Shown in pieces: positions 40,952-52,503 of a stretch of 64,000 nt of DNA. The position numbers and the translations under genes are program-made. Within the stretch, counting starts at the first letter, position 1; each line of letters begins with the position of its first letter. Origin of the DNA: an uncultured Flavobacteriaceae bacterium. GTDB lineage: Bacteria; Bacteroidota; Bacteroidia; Flavobacteriales; Flavobacteriaceae. The notes below the pieces were generated by a model. The model was given only the letters and a program-made list of their open reading frames with translations. It was not told the origin of the DNA and made no database searches. The DNA lies in the NCBI GenBank assembly GCA_934675205.1, contig CAKUPQ010000004.1, positions 62,001 through 126,000 of the forward strand. The letters run 5' to 3'.

Positions 40952-41905
40952 ATGAAAAAAACACTACTCTTTTTGTTTTTTATAGTGGTTAGCTATAAAG
41001 CAACAGCACAAATAACCTATATTTCCGACCCTATCTTTGAACAGGAACTTATTACTCAAAATATAGATAGTGATGGGGTTGTAAACGGACAAATGCTAAC
41101 AAGTGATGCTTTAGCTGTAACTTCATTAACGATTTCTGGTGTCATTAGTAATGGAGAATATGTTTATATTAATGACTTAACAGGACTTGAAGACTTTATA
41201 AATTTAGAATCTCTTATTATTAATAGCACTATGGTAGAAGAACTCAATGTCAGTACTTTAGTAAATCTTAAATATTTGGATTGTGTAGATAATATGCTCA
41301 CATCTATTGATGTTTCTAATAATGTTTTATTGGAATATCTTGATATTACAAGCGGAGGAGATGTAGAGCCTTTTAATAATTTTTCAAAAATAGACTTGAG
41401 TAATAACCCCAATATACATACTTTAAAAGCTTCGGGAGTAAGTAAAGTCAATTTAAACAATAATGAAAATATGTTTATTAATGTAGGTTGTTGGTGGTGT
41501 TGGGACTATCCTGCTGATTACATAATTGGACACGTTTGTATAGAAGTTGATGATGTTGAACTTACTCAAAACAATCAATATCCTTATTCGGAATGGACAA
41601 TTTATCACGCATATAAAACATACAGCTATACTGATGATGTTGAAGATTGTTCTTTAAGTTCTGAATCGTTCGTTCAAAACAACATCAAAATTTACCCGAA
41701 TCCTGTTTCTGCAACGCTATATTTTGACCTTAAAAGTAATAGTCCTGTCGAAAAAGTAATAATTTTTGACAATTTAGGAAGAAAAGTACTTGAGCAAAAT
41801 AATGTTTCGGACAATATTTTGGTTTCTGACCTGCAAAAAGGAAATTATATCCTAAAAATCTTTTCCGACAAAGGAGTGCAGACAGAAAAAATAATTGTAA
41901 AGTAA
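40952..41905 (+). CDS. secreted LRR protein with T9SS type A sorting domain
   Basis: 317 residues. The signal peptide is MKKTLLFLFFIVVSYKATAQ. A short LRR region spans about 60-165 (LTGLEDFINLESLIINST, LVNLKYLDCVDNMLTSIDVSNN, NPNIHTLKASGVSKVNLNNNENM). A Trp/Cys-rich patch (GCWWCWDYP) follows. The last 75 residues are a complete type A sorting domain (IKIYPNPVSATLYFDL ... IFDNLGRKVLEQNN ... LQKGNYILKIFSDKGVQTEKIIVK). The T9SS would export it and anchor it or release it at the surface. Monocistronic, with its own promoter and terminator. Confidence 0.9.
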   Translation: MKKTLLFLFFIVVSYKATAQITYISDPIFEQELITQNIDSDGVVNGQMLTSDALAVTSLTISGVISNGEYVYINDLTGLEDFINLESLIINSTMVEELNVSTLVNLKYLDCVDNMLTSIDVSNNVLLEYLDITSGGDVEPFNNFSKIDLSNNPNIHTLKASGVSKVNLNNNENMFINVGCWWCWDYPADYIIGHVCIEVDDVELTQNNQYPYSEWTIYHAYKTYSYTDDVEDCSLSSESFVQNNIKIYPNPVSATLYFDLKSNSPVEKVIIFDNLGRKVLEQNNVSDNILVSDLQKGNYILKIFSDKGVQTEKIIVK

Positions 41906-41922
41906 CAACATCTTTTCATATC

Positions 41923-41968
41923 AAAAAATCCTGCCTCGTTCAAAAAAAAACGAAGTGGGATTTTTTAT
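41923..41968 (+). terminator. intrinsic terminator after the LRR gene
   Basis: Stem 41923-41940 with 41949-41966 (AAAAAATCCTGCCTCGTT against AACGAAGTGGGATTTTTT, wobbles included), A-rich loop, T run after. Confidence 0.8.
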
Positions 41969-42013
41969 TTTCTTTAATTGAAAATCTCTGTCATCTGTGT
42001 TCTATACATTTAA

Positions 42014-44038
<2,025 letters not shown>

Positions 44039-44077
44039 ACTTTTCTCAAAAAATATTTAACAAAAATTTACAATTAT

Positions 44078-44101
44078 TTAGTTCGGTAGTTGCCGAACTA
44101 A
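44078..44101. promoter_or_regulatory. operator palindrome of the RND-pump operon
   Basis: TTAGTTCGG (44078-44086) and CCGAACTAA (44093-44101) are perfect complements around 6 bases, 25 bases before the regulator's start and directly upstream of the -7. It covers the expected -33 and spacer, so the regulator bound here would block RNA polymerase. Confidence 0.7.
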
Positions 44102-44104
44102 CCT

Positions 44105-44112
44105 TATTTTTG
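44105..44112 (+). promoter_or_regulatory. -7 element TATTTTTG of the pump operon
   Basis: A perfect TAnnTTTG, 13 bases before the first start codon and 3 bases after the operator palindrome. Confidence 0.6.
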
Positions 44113-44125
44113 CACTTTATTTAAA

Positions 44126-44635
44126 ATGATTCCAGCATTGAATACTGATGTAGAAAGAGAAGAGCTGATAGAGATGATGGGCATCCATCTTCAAAATCAA
44201 CATTCCATTTCACCTCTTACGGGTAGAATTTGGGGTACGCTCATTATGGAAGGCAAAGACAAAGGCCTTACTTTTGACTATCTGGTAGAGAAGTTTCAGG
44301 CAAGTAAAAGTAGTATCTCTTCGAGTCTGAATTTACTCGTGAAAAAGAACAAAATTTATTACAATACTATCGAAGGAGATCGAAAAAAATATTTTAGGGC
44401 TTATCCGTTTAGCGAACGATTCGCAAGGTTCTTGAAAAATATGGAATTTGAAAAAGCATTACTTGATAAAATTATCTTGTATAAAAGCAAAGAAGAAAAA
44501 ACAGCCGAAAACAATTGTTCTTTACAAAACATCAAAGCCTATAAAGAACACCTTAACGAAATAGAGCAGCTAACCAAAAGAATGCTGGAAAAATTAAAAA
44601 GAACAGAAGAAAAAAACCTTATCAACAACAATTAA
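44126..44635 (+). CDS. MarR/GbsR-type transcriptional regulator
   Basis: 169 residues with a winged helix (about 35-105): WGTLIMEGKDKGLTFDYLVEKFQASKSSISSSLNLLVKKN, with the recognition helix at SKSSISSSLNLLV and wing around YYNTIEGDRKKYF. It has the GbsR-like C-terminal helical region (KAYKEHLNEIEQLTKRMLEKLK). It heads the operon that encodes a tripartite efflux pump, lies behind a perfect palindrome, and most likely represses its own operon until a pump substrate binds. The gap to the MFP gene is 15 bases. Confidence 0.88.
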   Translation: MIPALNTDVEREELIEMMGIHLQNQHSISPLTGRIWGTLIMEGKDKGLTFDYLVEKFQASKSSISSSLNLLVKKNKIYYNTIEGDRKKYFRAYPFSERFARFLKNMEFEKALLDKIILYKSKEEKTAENNCSLQNIKAYKEHLNEIEQLTKRMLEKLKRTEEKNLINNN

Positions 44636-44650
44636 ATATAACATTGAAGT

Positions 44651-45766
44651 ATGAGCAAATCAATTATTTGGAGTGGATTATTAGCCTCTTTATTACTCGT
44701 TTCTTGTAATAAAGGAAATAACAACCAACAACAGGCACCTGCTGCCCTACCCTTTCCGGTTGTAGAGGTTCCAACAAAAACGGTTATCGGATATGACAAC
44801 TATCCGGCAAACATCGAAGGAACAACCAATAGTGACGTAAGAGCTAAAGTTTCGGGTTATATTACCAAAGTTTTGGTTGATGAAGGACAAAGAGTTCGCA
44901 AAGGACAAGTTCTTTTTACTTTAGAAACGCAATCCATGAGTCAAGATGCTCAAGCGGCAAAAGCTAACGTAAATGCAGCTCAGGTAGAAGTGGACAGACT
45001 GATTCCGCTAGTTGAAAAAAACATCATCAGTAGCGTACAGTTAGAAACAGCCAAAGCGAGATTAGCTCAAGCAAAAAGCAATTATAGCAGTGTAGCAGCA
45101 ACTATTGATTATGCCAATATCCGCAGTTCTATTGACGGATATGTAGGCTCAATCAATTTCAGAGAGGGAACTTTGGTCAGTCCTGCCGACCCTACACCTC
45201 TGACAACCGTTTCCACTACAGATGACGTTTATGTTTTCTTTACACTTAACGAAAAATCATACCTTGACTTTTTGAGTAAAACCGAAGGAAAAACAAGAGA
45301 AGAAAAACTTAAAAACTTCCCTCAAGTAGAATTACAACTGGCTAACAAAGCTATTTATTCCGAAAAAGGAAAAATCGAAACCGTAACCGGTCAGGTTGAT
45401 AAAACAACAGGAACAGTTAGTTTCAGAGCTAAATTCAAAAATCCAAATGGAATTTTGGCTAACGGAAACAGCGGAACTATCCGTATTCCGAAACAATACA
45501 AAGATGTGGTTGTCGTTCCGGAAGTAGCTACTTTCGAACAACAAGGAATAAACTATGTCTATACCGTAAAAAATGATACGGCTTATACTACTATCATCGA
45601 CATAATGGACAAAGTAAACAGACTTGCCATTATCGAATCAGGGGTAAAACCGGGAGATAAAGTAGTGGTTGAAGGGCTTATAAGACTGCGAAACAATACT
45701 CCGGTTGTACCGCAACCCGTAGATGATTTCGATACGTTTGTCAATTCCTTAAAAACTGTATTCTAA
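44651..45766 (+). CDS. RND efflux membrane fusion protein (periplasmic adaptor)
   Basis: 371 residues. An SPII signal (IWSGLLASLLLVSC, Cys about 19) anchors it to the inner membrane. The barrel-sandwich hybrid has DVRAKVSGYITKVLVDEGQRVRKGQVLF (about 59-85) and IRSSIDGYVGSINFREGTLV; the helical hairpin lies between (residues about 90-150). HlyD/AcrA type. It connects the RND pump and the outer-membrane channel. Confidence 0.95.
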   Translation: MSKSIIWSGLLASLLLVSCNKGNNNQQQAPAALPFPVVEVPTKTVIGYDNYPANIEGTTNSDVRAKVSGYITKVLVDEGQRVRKGQVLFTLETQSMSQDAQAAKANVNAAQVEVDRLIPLVEKNIISSVQLETAKARLAQAKSNYSSVAATIDYANIRSSIDGYVGSINFREGTLVSPADPTPLTTVSTTDDVYVFFTLNEKSYLDFLSKTEGKTREEKLKNFPQVELQLANKAIYSEKGKIETVTGQVDKTTGTVSFRAKFKNPNGILANGNSGTIRIPKQYKDVVVVPEVATFEQQGINYVYTVKNDTAYTTIIDIMDKVNRLAIIESGVKPGDKVVVEGLIRLRNNTPVVPQPVDDFDTFVNSLKTVF

Positions 45767-45783
45767 AAAAAATCTATAAGATT

Positions 45784-48700
45784 ATGCTAAAGACATTTAT
45801 AGAAAGACCGGTATTATCTACCGTTGTTTCGATTATCATAGTTATTCTCGGTATTTTAGGAATTACTGCACTTCCTATTACTGAATATCCTGAGATAGCC
45901 CCTCCTACGGTTCAGATTCAAGCAAATTATCCGGGTGCCAATGCTCAAACCGTTTTGGAGAGTGTCATCATTCCGATAGAAGAGCAGGTAAATGGTGTGG
46001 AAGGGATGGATTACATTACTTCTACTGCAACCAATACTGGACAAGCAACTATAAACGTACTCTTTAAACAGGGAGTCGATCCGGATATTGCGACTGTAAA
46101 CGTACAGAACCGCGTAGCTCGTGCTACACCACTTTTACCGGCTGAAGTAAATCGTACGGGAGTTGTGACACAAAAACAGCAAACCAGTGCTTTGATGTTT
46201 GTTTCGTTTTACTCCGAAGATGACAAATTTGACCAAACCTACATTCAAAACTACCTGAACATAAATATTGTTCCGCAACTCAAACGAGTAAACGGAGTTG
46301 GAGATGCCAGTGCTTTCGGACAACGAAACTACTCGATGCGTGTTTGGCTTGATCCTGTAAAAATGGCAAGTTACGGATTAGTCCCATCTGACGTGACTGC
46401 CTCCATCAACGAGCAAAGTTTAGAAGCAGCTGCCGGACAATTAGGAGAGAATAATGCAGAGGCTTTTCAGTATGTTATTCGCTATAGCGGAAAATATAAA
46501 ACCCAAGAACAATACGAAGATATCGTAATCAAATCGTTGGATAACGGGCAAATCCTTTATCTGAAAGATGTGGCAACCATTGAAATGGGAGCTCAGGGAT
46601 ATACTGGAGTATCTCGTTATAACGGACTTCCTGCTGCTGCTATGGCTGTTTATCAAACTCCGGGTTCAAATGCACAAGAAATCATCAACGAAATTAAAGT
46701 TGAATTAGAAGAGCTATCCAAATCAATGCCTGACGGGTTGAATTATGTGATTACCTACGATACCAACCAATTCCTTGAGGCTTCTATCTCTAAAGTAATT
46801 ACAACCCTTATCGAAGCCTTTATTCTTGTATTCTTGGTCGTATTTCTGTTCTTACAGGATTTCCGTTCTACGCTTATTCCGCTTATTGCAGTTCCGGTTT
46901 CGATTATCGGTACGTTTTTCTTTCTGAATCTGTTCGGATTTACTATCAATATGCTGACACTTTTTGCCTTGGTATTGGCTATCGGAATTGTGGTAGATGA
47001 TGCCATAGTCGTCGTCGAGGCCGTTCACGCAAAAATGGAAAAGACGGGGCAAGGAGGAAAAGAAGCCTCTATCAGTACGATGAGCGAAATAACAGGTGCT
47101 ATTATATCAATTACGTTAGTAATGGCAGCTGTATTTATTCCGGTTACTTTCGTCTCGGGACCTACGGGAGTTTTCTACAAACAATTCGGGATTACGCTTA
47201 TTGTAGCCATTATTATTTCGGCAGTAAATGCCCTTACGTTAAGTCCGGCTTTGTGTGCTATACTTTTGAAGCCTCACGAAGAAGAAGACGGAAAGAAAAA
47301 AGGACTATGGAAACGTTTCACCACTACCTTCAACCGGGTATTTAATGCAATGACAGACCGTTATGCCAGAAGTTTTAAATTCCTTCTGAAACACAGATGG
47401 GTGACATTTATTATTCTTGCTGTATGTGGTGGACTTATCTATTTCGCTGGTAAAACAATGCCAACCGGATTTGTACCAAGCGAAGACCGTGGTTTTATTA
47501 TGGCTAACTTTGAACTTCCTCAAGGAGCAAGTGGAGATAGAGTTATAAAATTTCAAGAAGAATTCAGACAATTATCCTTACAAATTCCTGAAATAGAAGG
47601 AATTACACTCGTATCAGGTTTCAGTTTTATTAACGGACAAGGTTCTAACTACGGAATGGGAATGATTCGTCTGAAAAGTTTTGAAGACAGAAAAGACAAA
47701 GGCTCTTCGATTGATAATGTTATCGGAAAACTCTTTGGAGTAGCTGCCCAAATGCCGGAATCAAGAAGTATTTTCTTTGCACCTCCAAGTGTGCCTGGAT
47801 TTGGATTTTCGTCAGGTTTTGAATTAAAATTATTGGATAAATCAGGTGGAAGTTTGCAAGAATTTGACGAGGTATCCAAACAATATTTAGCGGCTCTATC
47901 AGAACGTCCTGAAATTATGTATGCTCAAACTTCGTTTAATACTTCGTATGCACAGTACGAAATCGAACTGAATGTACCAAGAGCTAAACAATCGGGAGTT
48001 ACCGTAAGTAGTATTTTCTCTGCACTTCAAGGGTATGTCGGAGGAATTTATGCAGCTGATTTCGTCCGTTACGGAAAACAATTCCGTGTGATGATTCAGG
48101 CACTTCCTGAAGATAGAACATCAGAAAGCGATTTGAATAAAATATATGTACGTACTGCATCAGGACAAATGACACCCATTACACAATTTGTCAACCTGAA
48201 ACGAGTTTACGGTCCTCAAATTGTAAACCGATTCAATCTCTTTACTTCTGCTAATATTTCGGGAGCTAATAATCCGGGGTACAGTACGGGAGATGCTATT
48301 AAAGCCGTTCAGGAAGTAAGTGAGCAGAATCTTTCGACAAGTTACGGAATTGACTTTACCGGACTTTCCAGAGAAGAGATTAATGCCAGTTCAGATACTG
48401 TTATGATTTTCATCTTGTGTATCGTATTCGTTTATTTTATTCTTGCGGCTCAATACGAGAGTTATTTATTGCCTTTATCTGTAATTATATCTCTACCTGC
48501 AGGAATTATGGGAGCTTTTTGGGCTCAAAAATTGGCTGGATTAGAAAATAATATTTATTTCCAGATTGCATTAATTATGCTTGTCGGACTTCTCGCCAAA
48601 AATGCCATTTTGATTGTAGAATTTGCGATTCAAGGAAGGCGAAACGGACAAAGTATTGCCCAATCTGCAATCAGTGGAGCCAAAGCACGTTTACGTCCGA

Positions 48701-48933
48701 TTTTGATGACATCATTTGCCTTTATCTTAGGACTAATGCCATTGGTATTTGCAACAGGAGTAGGATATGTAGGAAACCGTTCTATTGCAACGGGAGCTGC
48801 TTTCGGATTGCTTATCGGAACGATAATCGGAGTATTCAATATTCCGGTATTGTATGCTATTTTCCAATGGTTACAGGAAAAAATAAGTCCAATGAAATTT
48901 GAAAAAGCAACTGACGAAAATTCTAATTTGTAA
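45784..48933 (+). CDS. RND efflux transporter, HAE1/AcrB family
   Basis: 1049 residues, the full AcrB length. MLKTFIERPVLSTVVSIIIVILGILGITALPITEYPEI is the first TM and porter entry. The proton relay Asp-Asp pair occurs in VLAIGIVVDDAIVVVEAV (about 402-419) in TM4; later the Lys in TM10 (LLAKNAILIVEF). Twelve TM helices in two repeats and two large periplasmic loops are evident. It exports hydrophobic compounds (drugs, detergents) by proton motive force; specificity unknown. Confidence 0.97.
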   Translation: MLKTFIERPVLSTVVSIIIVILGILGITALPITEYPEIAPPTVQIQANYPGANAQTVLESVIIPIEEQVNGVEGMDYITSTATNTGQATINVLFKQGVDPDIATVNVQNRVARATPLLPAEVNRTGVVTQKQQTSALMFVSFYSEDDKFDQTYIQNYLNINIVPQLKRVNGVGDASAFGQRNYSMRVWLDPVKMASYGLVPSDVTASINEQSLEAAAGQLGENNAEAFQYVIRYSGKYKTQEQYEDIVIKSLDNGQILYLKDVATIEMGAQGYTGVSRYNGLPAAAMAVYQTPGSNAQEIINEIKVELEELSKSMPDGLNYVITYDTNQFLEASISKVITTLIEAFILVFLVVFLFLQDFRSTLIPLIAVPVSIIGTFFFLNLFGFTINMLTLFALVLAIGIVVDDAIVVVEAVHAKMEKTGQGGKEASISTMSEITGAIISITLVMAAVFIPVTFVSGPTGVFYKQFGITLIVAIIISAVNALTLSPALCAILLKPHEEEDGKKKGLWKRFTTTFNRVFNAMTDRYARSFKFLLKHRWVTFIILAVCGGLIYFAGKTMPTGFVPSEDRGFIMANFELPQGASGDRVIKFQEEFRQLSLQIPEIEGITLVSGFSFINGQGSNYGMGMIRLKSFEDRKDKGSSIDNVIGKLFGVAAQMPESRSIFFAPPSVPGFGFSSGFELKLLDKSGGSLQEFDEVSKQYLAALSERPEIMYAQTSFNTSYAQYEIELNVPRAKQSGVTVSSIFSALQGYVGGIYAADFVRYGKQFRVMIQALPEDRTSESDLNKIYVRTASGQMTPITQFVNLKRVYGPQIVNRFNLFTSANISGANNPGYSTGDAIKAVQEVSEQNLSTSYGIDFTGLSREEINASSDTVMIFILCIVFVYFILAAQYESYLLPLSVIISLPAGIMGAFWAQKLAGLENNIYFQIALIMLVGLLAKNAILIVEFAIQGRRNGQSIAQSAISGAKARLRPILMTSFAFILGLMPLVFATGVGYVGNRSIATGAAFGLLIGTIIGVFNIPVLYAIFQWLQEKISPMKFEKATDENSNL

Positions 48934-48936
48934 AAA

Positions 48937-50325
48937 ATGAAAAACATAAAATATATAGTGGTTTTAAGCAGTACTTTGGTATTACAGTCTTGTTTTGTAG
49001 CAAAGAATTACGAAAAACCAGAGTTAGATACAGACGACTTATACCGTACAGAAGTAGTTGCACAAGACACAACTTCTATGGCTGATATGTCTTGGGAAGA
49101 ATTATTCAAAGACCCTATTCTTCAGAATTATATCAGAAAAGGATTGCAAAACAATTTTGACATCAGAATTGCTATGCAAAATATTGTAGCGGCAGAGGCA
49201 AATCTGAAACAGAGAAAAGCAGGTTATCTTCCCTCTTTGAACGCAAGTGGAAACTGGACACATCAAGAAATTTCAGGAAACAGTCAGTTTGGAGCTATGT
49301 TTAGCAATTTAGACCAATATCAATTAGCTGCCAACTTATCTTGGGAAGCTGATATTTGGGGAAAAATCAGAAGTAACAAAAGGGCTGCAAATGCCGGATA
49401 TCTGCAAACTATTGCAGCCAATCAGGCTGTAAAAACACAGGTAATTACCGGAATTGCTTCGATGTATTACCAACTTTTGGCTTTGGATTCACAGCTCGAA
49501 ATAGCTCAACAGACCCTTGAAAACCGAAACAAAAGTGTCGAAACCATTCAAGCTCTGAAAGAGGCAGGACAAGTAACCGAAGTGGCTGTAAAGCAAACCG
49601 AAGCTCAAAAATTCAGTACGGAAATTATCGTAGAGGATTTGAAATACAACATTACGATTCTCGAAAATTCGTTGAGTATATTGTTGGGAGAAACTTCTCA
49701 AGCCATCGAGAGAAGTACTTTTGAGCAACAAGAGTTAAACCCTGAAATCAAAACAGGAGTTCCTGCTAATCTGTTGAGCAGACGTCCTGATTTGATTGCA
49801 GCAGAATACGGTTTGGTAAACGCTTTTGAACTGGTAAATGTTTCGAGAAGTCAGTTTTATCCCTCATTAACCATTACCGCAACAGGTGGTTTTCAAAGTT
49901 TGGAGTTGAAAGATTTGATTGATAGTGGTTCTTTGTTTGCCACGATTGTTTCAGGACTTACACAGCCTATTTTCAACCAAAGACAAATCAGAACGCAACA
50001 CGAAATTGCAAAATCCAATCAAGAAAAAGCGTTGATTCAGTTTGAAAAAGCCTTGAAAACAGCAGGAAAAGAAGTTTCTGATGCCTTGGCAAATTACGAA
50101 AACGAAACCAATAAAATCGAAATCAGAACACAACAAGTTGATGCACTCAAAAAAGCATCTGACTATTCTGAAGAGTTATTGGCTTACGGATTAGCAACTT
50201 ACCTTGAAGTGCTGACAGCTCAAGACAGTGCACTTAATTCGGAATTAGGTCTAATTGATAATAGGTACAAACAATTTAATGCCATCATTACACTTTACAG
50301 AGCTTTAGGTGGTGGATGGGAATAA
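48937..50325 (+). CDS. outer-membrane efflux channel, TolC/NodT family
   Basis: 462 residues. It starts with an SPII signal (VVLSSTLVLQSC, Cys 19). Two OEP domains follow, with LLSRRPDLIAAEYGLVNAFELVNVSRSQFYPSL (about 283-315), the NodT hallmark. It forms the trimeric channel of the tripartite pump. The gap to the RND gene is 3 bases. Confidence 0.95.
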   Translation: MKNIKYIVVLSSTLVLQSCFVAKNYEKPELDTDDLYRTEVVAQDTTSMADMSWEELFKDPILQNYIRKGLQNNFDIRIAMQNIVAAEANLKQRKAGYLPSLNASGNWTHQEISGNSQFGAMFSNLDQYQLAANLSWEADIWGKIRSNKRAANAGYLQTIAANQAVKTQVITGIASMYYQLLALDSQLEIAQQTLENRNKSVETIQALKEAGQVTEVAVKQTEAQKFSTEIIVEDLKYNITILENSLSILLGETSQAIERSTFEQQELNPEIKTGVPANLLSRRPDLIAAEYGLVNAFELVNVSRSQFYPSLTITATGGFQSLELKDLIDSGSLFATIVSGLTQPIFNQRQIRTQHEIAKSNQEKALIQFEKALKTAGKEVSDALANYENETNKIEIRTQQVDALKKASDYSEELLAYGLATYLEVLTAQDSALNSELGLIDNRYKQFNAIITLYRALGGGWE

Positions 50326-50335
50326 TTTTTAGACT

Positions 50336-51169
50336 ATGAAAAAGATACTTTTTCCGACTGATTTTTCTGAAACAGCAAACAATGCTTTTGTTTTTGCATT
50401 GAATATTGCACAAAAAAATAATGCGGTAATTTATGTATTGCATATTTATAAAAGTCCGATTATAAACAGTCGCATTCCGGCTGAAATTATATCGGACTAC
50501 AACCTTGATGCAGAGCTGAAATCATTTGAGAATTTTAAAGAAAAATCAAAAGCAATGCACCAATTTGCAGACGAAAATGGCTTTTCGGATGTAGAGTTGA
50601 AGTTGGTTCTGAAAGAAGGTTATTTTTCGCCTAATATTAAAGGATTTGTAGCAGAAGAAAAAGATATTGATTTGATAGTAATGGGAACAAACGGAGCTTC
50701 TTCGTACCTTGAAAAAACTTTTTTCGGTTCAAATACCGTTCACACTATCGAGAGTCTGGATATTCCGGTTTTGAGTGTTCCTGCAAAAGCCAAAATATCT
50801 GAACCAAAATCTATTGTTTTTGCAACGCTATTCAAAGAAAAAGACAAAGAGGCTTTAGAGCGAATATTGAAAATAAACGAAAGATTCGGAGCCGAAATAC
50901 ATTGTTTGCACGTTACTAAAAACAAACAAAATATTGAAACTGTTTTGGCAGAATGGAAAGAACATTTTGCAGGAAAACCTATAAGTTTCAAGATTCTGGA
51001 TTATAGTGATTCCGTAAACAAAACCATACTGAAATTTGTTGAAGAAAATCAGGTTAATGTGATTGTAGCTGTTTCGAGAAATCTGAACTTTTTTGAAGAA
51101 TTGTTCAGTCCGAGTTTTACCAAAAAAATCAGCTACGAATCAAATGTTCCGATTTTTGTTTTCAAGTGA
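50336..51169 (+). CDS. tandem-domain universal stress protein
   Basis: 277 residues with two UspA domains. The first (1-145) has the start KKILFPTDFSETANNAFVFALNIA and an ATP-binding-like MGTNGASSYLEKTFFGSNT motif (G-x2-G-x9-G-S). The second (about 150-277) begins SIVFATLFKEKDKEALERI and has lost the G-x2-G motif, so it is probably not nucleotide-binding. It is 10 bases after the efflux channel gene, so it is the fifth gene of the pump operon. This suggests that pump induction and a stress response go together. Confidence 0.9.
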   Translation: MKKILFPTDFSETANNAFVFALNIAQKNNAVIYVLHIYKSPIINSRIPAEIISDYNLDAELKSFENFKEKSKAMHQFADENGFSDVELKLVLKEGYFSPNIKGFVAEEKDIDLIVMGTNGASSYLEKTFFGSNTVHTIESLDIPVLSVPAKAKISEPKSIVFATLFKEKDKEALERILKINERFGAEIHCLHVTKNKQNIETVLAEWKEHFAGKPISFKILDYSDSVNKTILKFVEENQVNVIVAVSRNLNFFEELFSPSFTKKISYESNVPIFVFK

Positions 51170-51330
51170 AATAATACACCTTAAAAAGTAGTAAATATCA
51201 TTTTTCAGATGATTATTTACACTTTGAACTTTTTTGATATTGCTCCGTAGGACTTCAAATTTCACATATAGTCAAAAGTAAATGACTTTATTGAGTTATT
51301 TATTCTTTTTGTCCCTGTACAAAAGGAAAA

Positions 51331-52380
51331 TTATTCTTCTTTCAAAGCATTCCAACCTCTTGCTTTAATCGGAATTGATGTGTTGGCTCTGGTAATTAAA
51401 TTTACTCCTTGAGATTCTTCGGTTATATGTCCGATAATAGTTAAGTTCGGATTTGCTTTTATTTTTTCGAAATCATTCATATTGATTGTAAAAAGCAACT
51501 CATAATCTTCTCCTCCCGAAAGTGCAATCGTAGTCGCATCAAGGTTAAATTCCTCACAAACCGAAATAAACTGCGGATCAAACGGAAGTTTATCTTCATA
51601 AAGATTAGCTCCTACTCCACTTTGCTTTGCAATATGCAGAATTTCAGAAGAAAGTCCGTCTGAAATATCAATCATCGAAGTTGGTTTGACCTCTAAATCT
51701 TCCAAAAGTTTTTTGATGTCTTTTCGGGCTTCGGGTTTAAGCTGTCTTTCGATTAAATACGTATAATTTTCCAAATCAGGTTGGTTGTTCGGATTCACTT
51801 GGAACACTTGTTTTTCACGTTCCAAAACCTGCAATCCCATATAAGCCGAACCAATATCTCCCGTTATCACAACCAAATCATTCGGTTTTGCTCCGTTTCT
51901 GTAAACAATTTCACTTTCACTTGCTTCTCCGATTGCAGTTATGCTTATAATCAGCCCTTTTTGGGACGAAGTTGTATCTCCTCCAATCACATCAACATTG
52001 TAGATTTTTGAGGCAAGGGCAATTCCCTCATACAGTTCTTCGAGAGCTTCCAACGGAAAACGATTGGAAACAGCAACCGAAACCGTAATTTGAGTCGGAG
52101 TAGCATTCATCGCACATATATCCGAAAGATTCACAACTACTGCTTTGTAGCCCAAGTGTTTCAGAGGAACATAACCCAAATCAAAATGTACTCCTTCTAC
52201 CAATAAATCGGTTGAAACTACAACTTTTTTGTCTTTGAAATCCAAAACTGCTCCATCATCTCCGATTCCTTTCAGAGAGGATTTTTGGTTTAACGAAAAA
52301 TTTTGGGTCAAATGTTCTATTAGTCCGAATTCTCCCAAATCAGACAATGAAGTACGGGATTGATTTTTATTTTCTAACAT
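51331..52380 (-). CDS. thiL: thiamine-monophosphate kinase
   Basis: 349 residues. ATP-dependent conversion of thiamine phosphate to thiamine pyrophosphate. Conserved stretches: GIGDDGAVLDF (about 39-49), STDLLVEGVHFDLGYVPLKHLGYKAVVVNLSDICAMNATP (57-96), VDVIGGDTTSSQKGL, TGDIGSAYMGLQVL, MIDISDGLSSEI, and ALSGGEDYELLFT. PurM/SelD-like fold. It is in a single-gene unit separated by a terminator from the coiled-coil gene upstream. Confidence 0.96.
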   Translation of the reverse strand: MLENKNQSRTSLSDLGEFGLIEHLTQNFSLNQKSSLKGIGDDGAVLDFKDKKVVVSTDLLVEGVHFDLGYVPLKHLGYKAVVVNLSDICAMNATPTQITVSVAVSNRFPLEALEELYEGIALASKIYNVDVIGGDTTSSQKGLIISITAIGEASESEIVYRNGAKPNDLVVITGDIGSAYMGLQVLEREKQVFQVNPNNQPDLENYTYLIERQLKPEARKDIKKLLEDLEVKPTSMIDISDGLSSEILHIAKQSGVGANLYEDKLPFDPQFISVCEEFNLDATTIALSGGEDYELLFTINMNDFEKIKANPNLTIIGHITEESQGVNLITRANTSIPIKARGWNALKEE

Positions 52381-52443
52381 TCTGCAAAATTACTATAATT
52401 AGTCCGAAGTACAAAGCCCGAAATCCGGACAGATATACAAAAC

Positions 52444-52482
52444 AAAAAACGGAATAACCATTACGATTACTCCGCTTTTTTC
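52444..52482 (-). terminator. terminator downstream of the 302-aa gene
   Basis: CGGAATAA (52450-52457) pairs with TTACTCCG (52467-52474) with one mismatch, flanked by A's on one side and T's on the other. It separates the coiled-coil gene from thiL. Confidence 0.6.
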
Positions 52483-52503
52483 AGTAAAAATATATGAGAA
52501 AAA

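Noticed and set aside
51170..51330. Possible small RNA after the universal stress protein gene
   Set aside because: No stable stem, promoter box or terminator could be made out; only AT-rich spacer.
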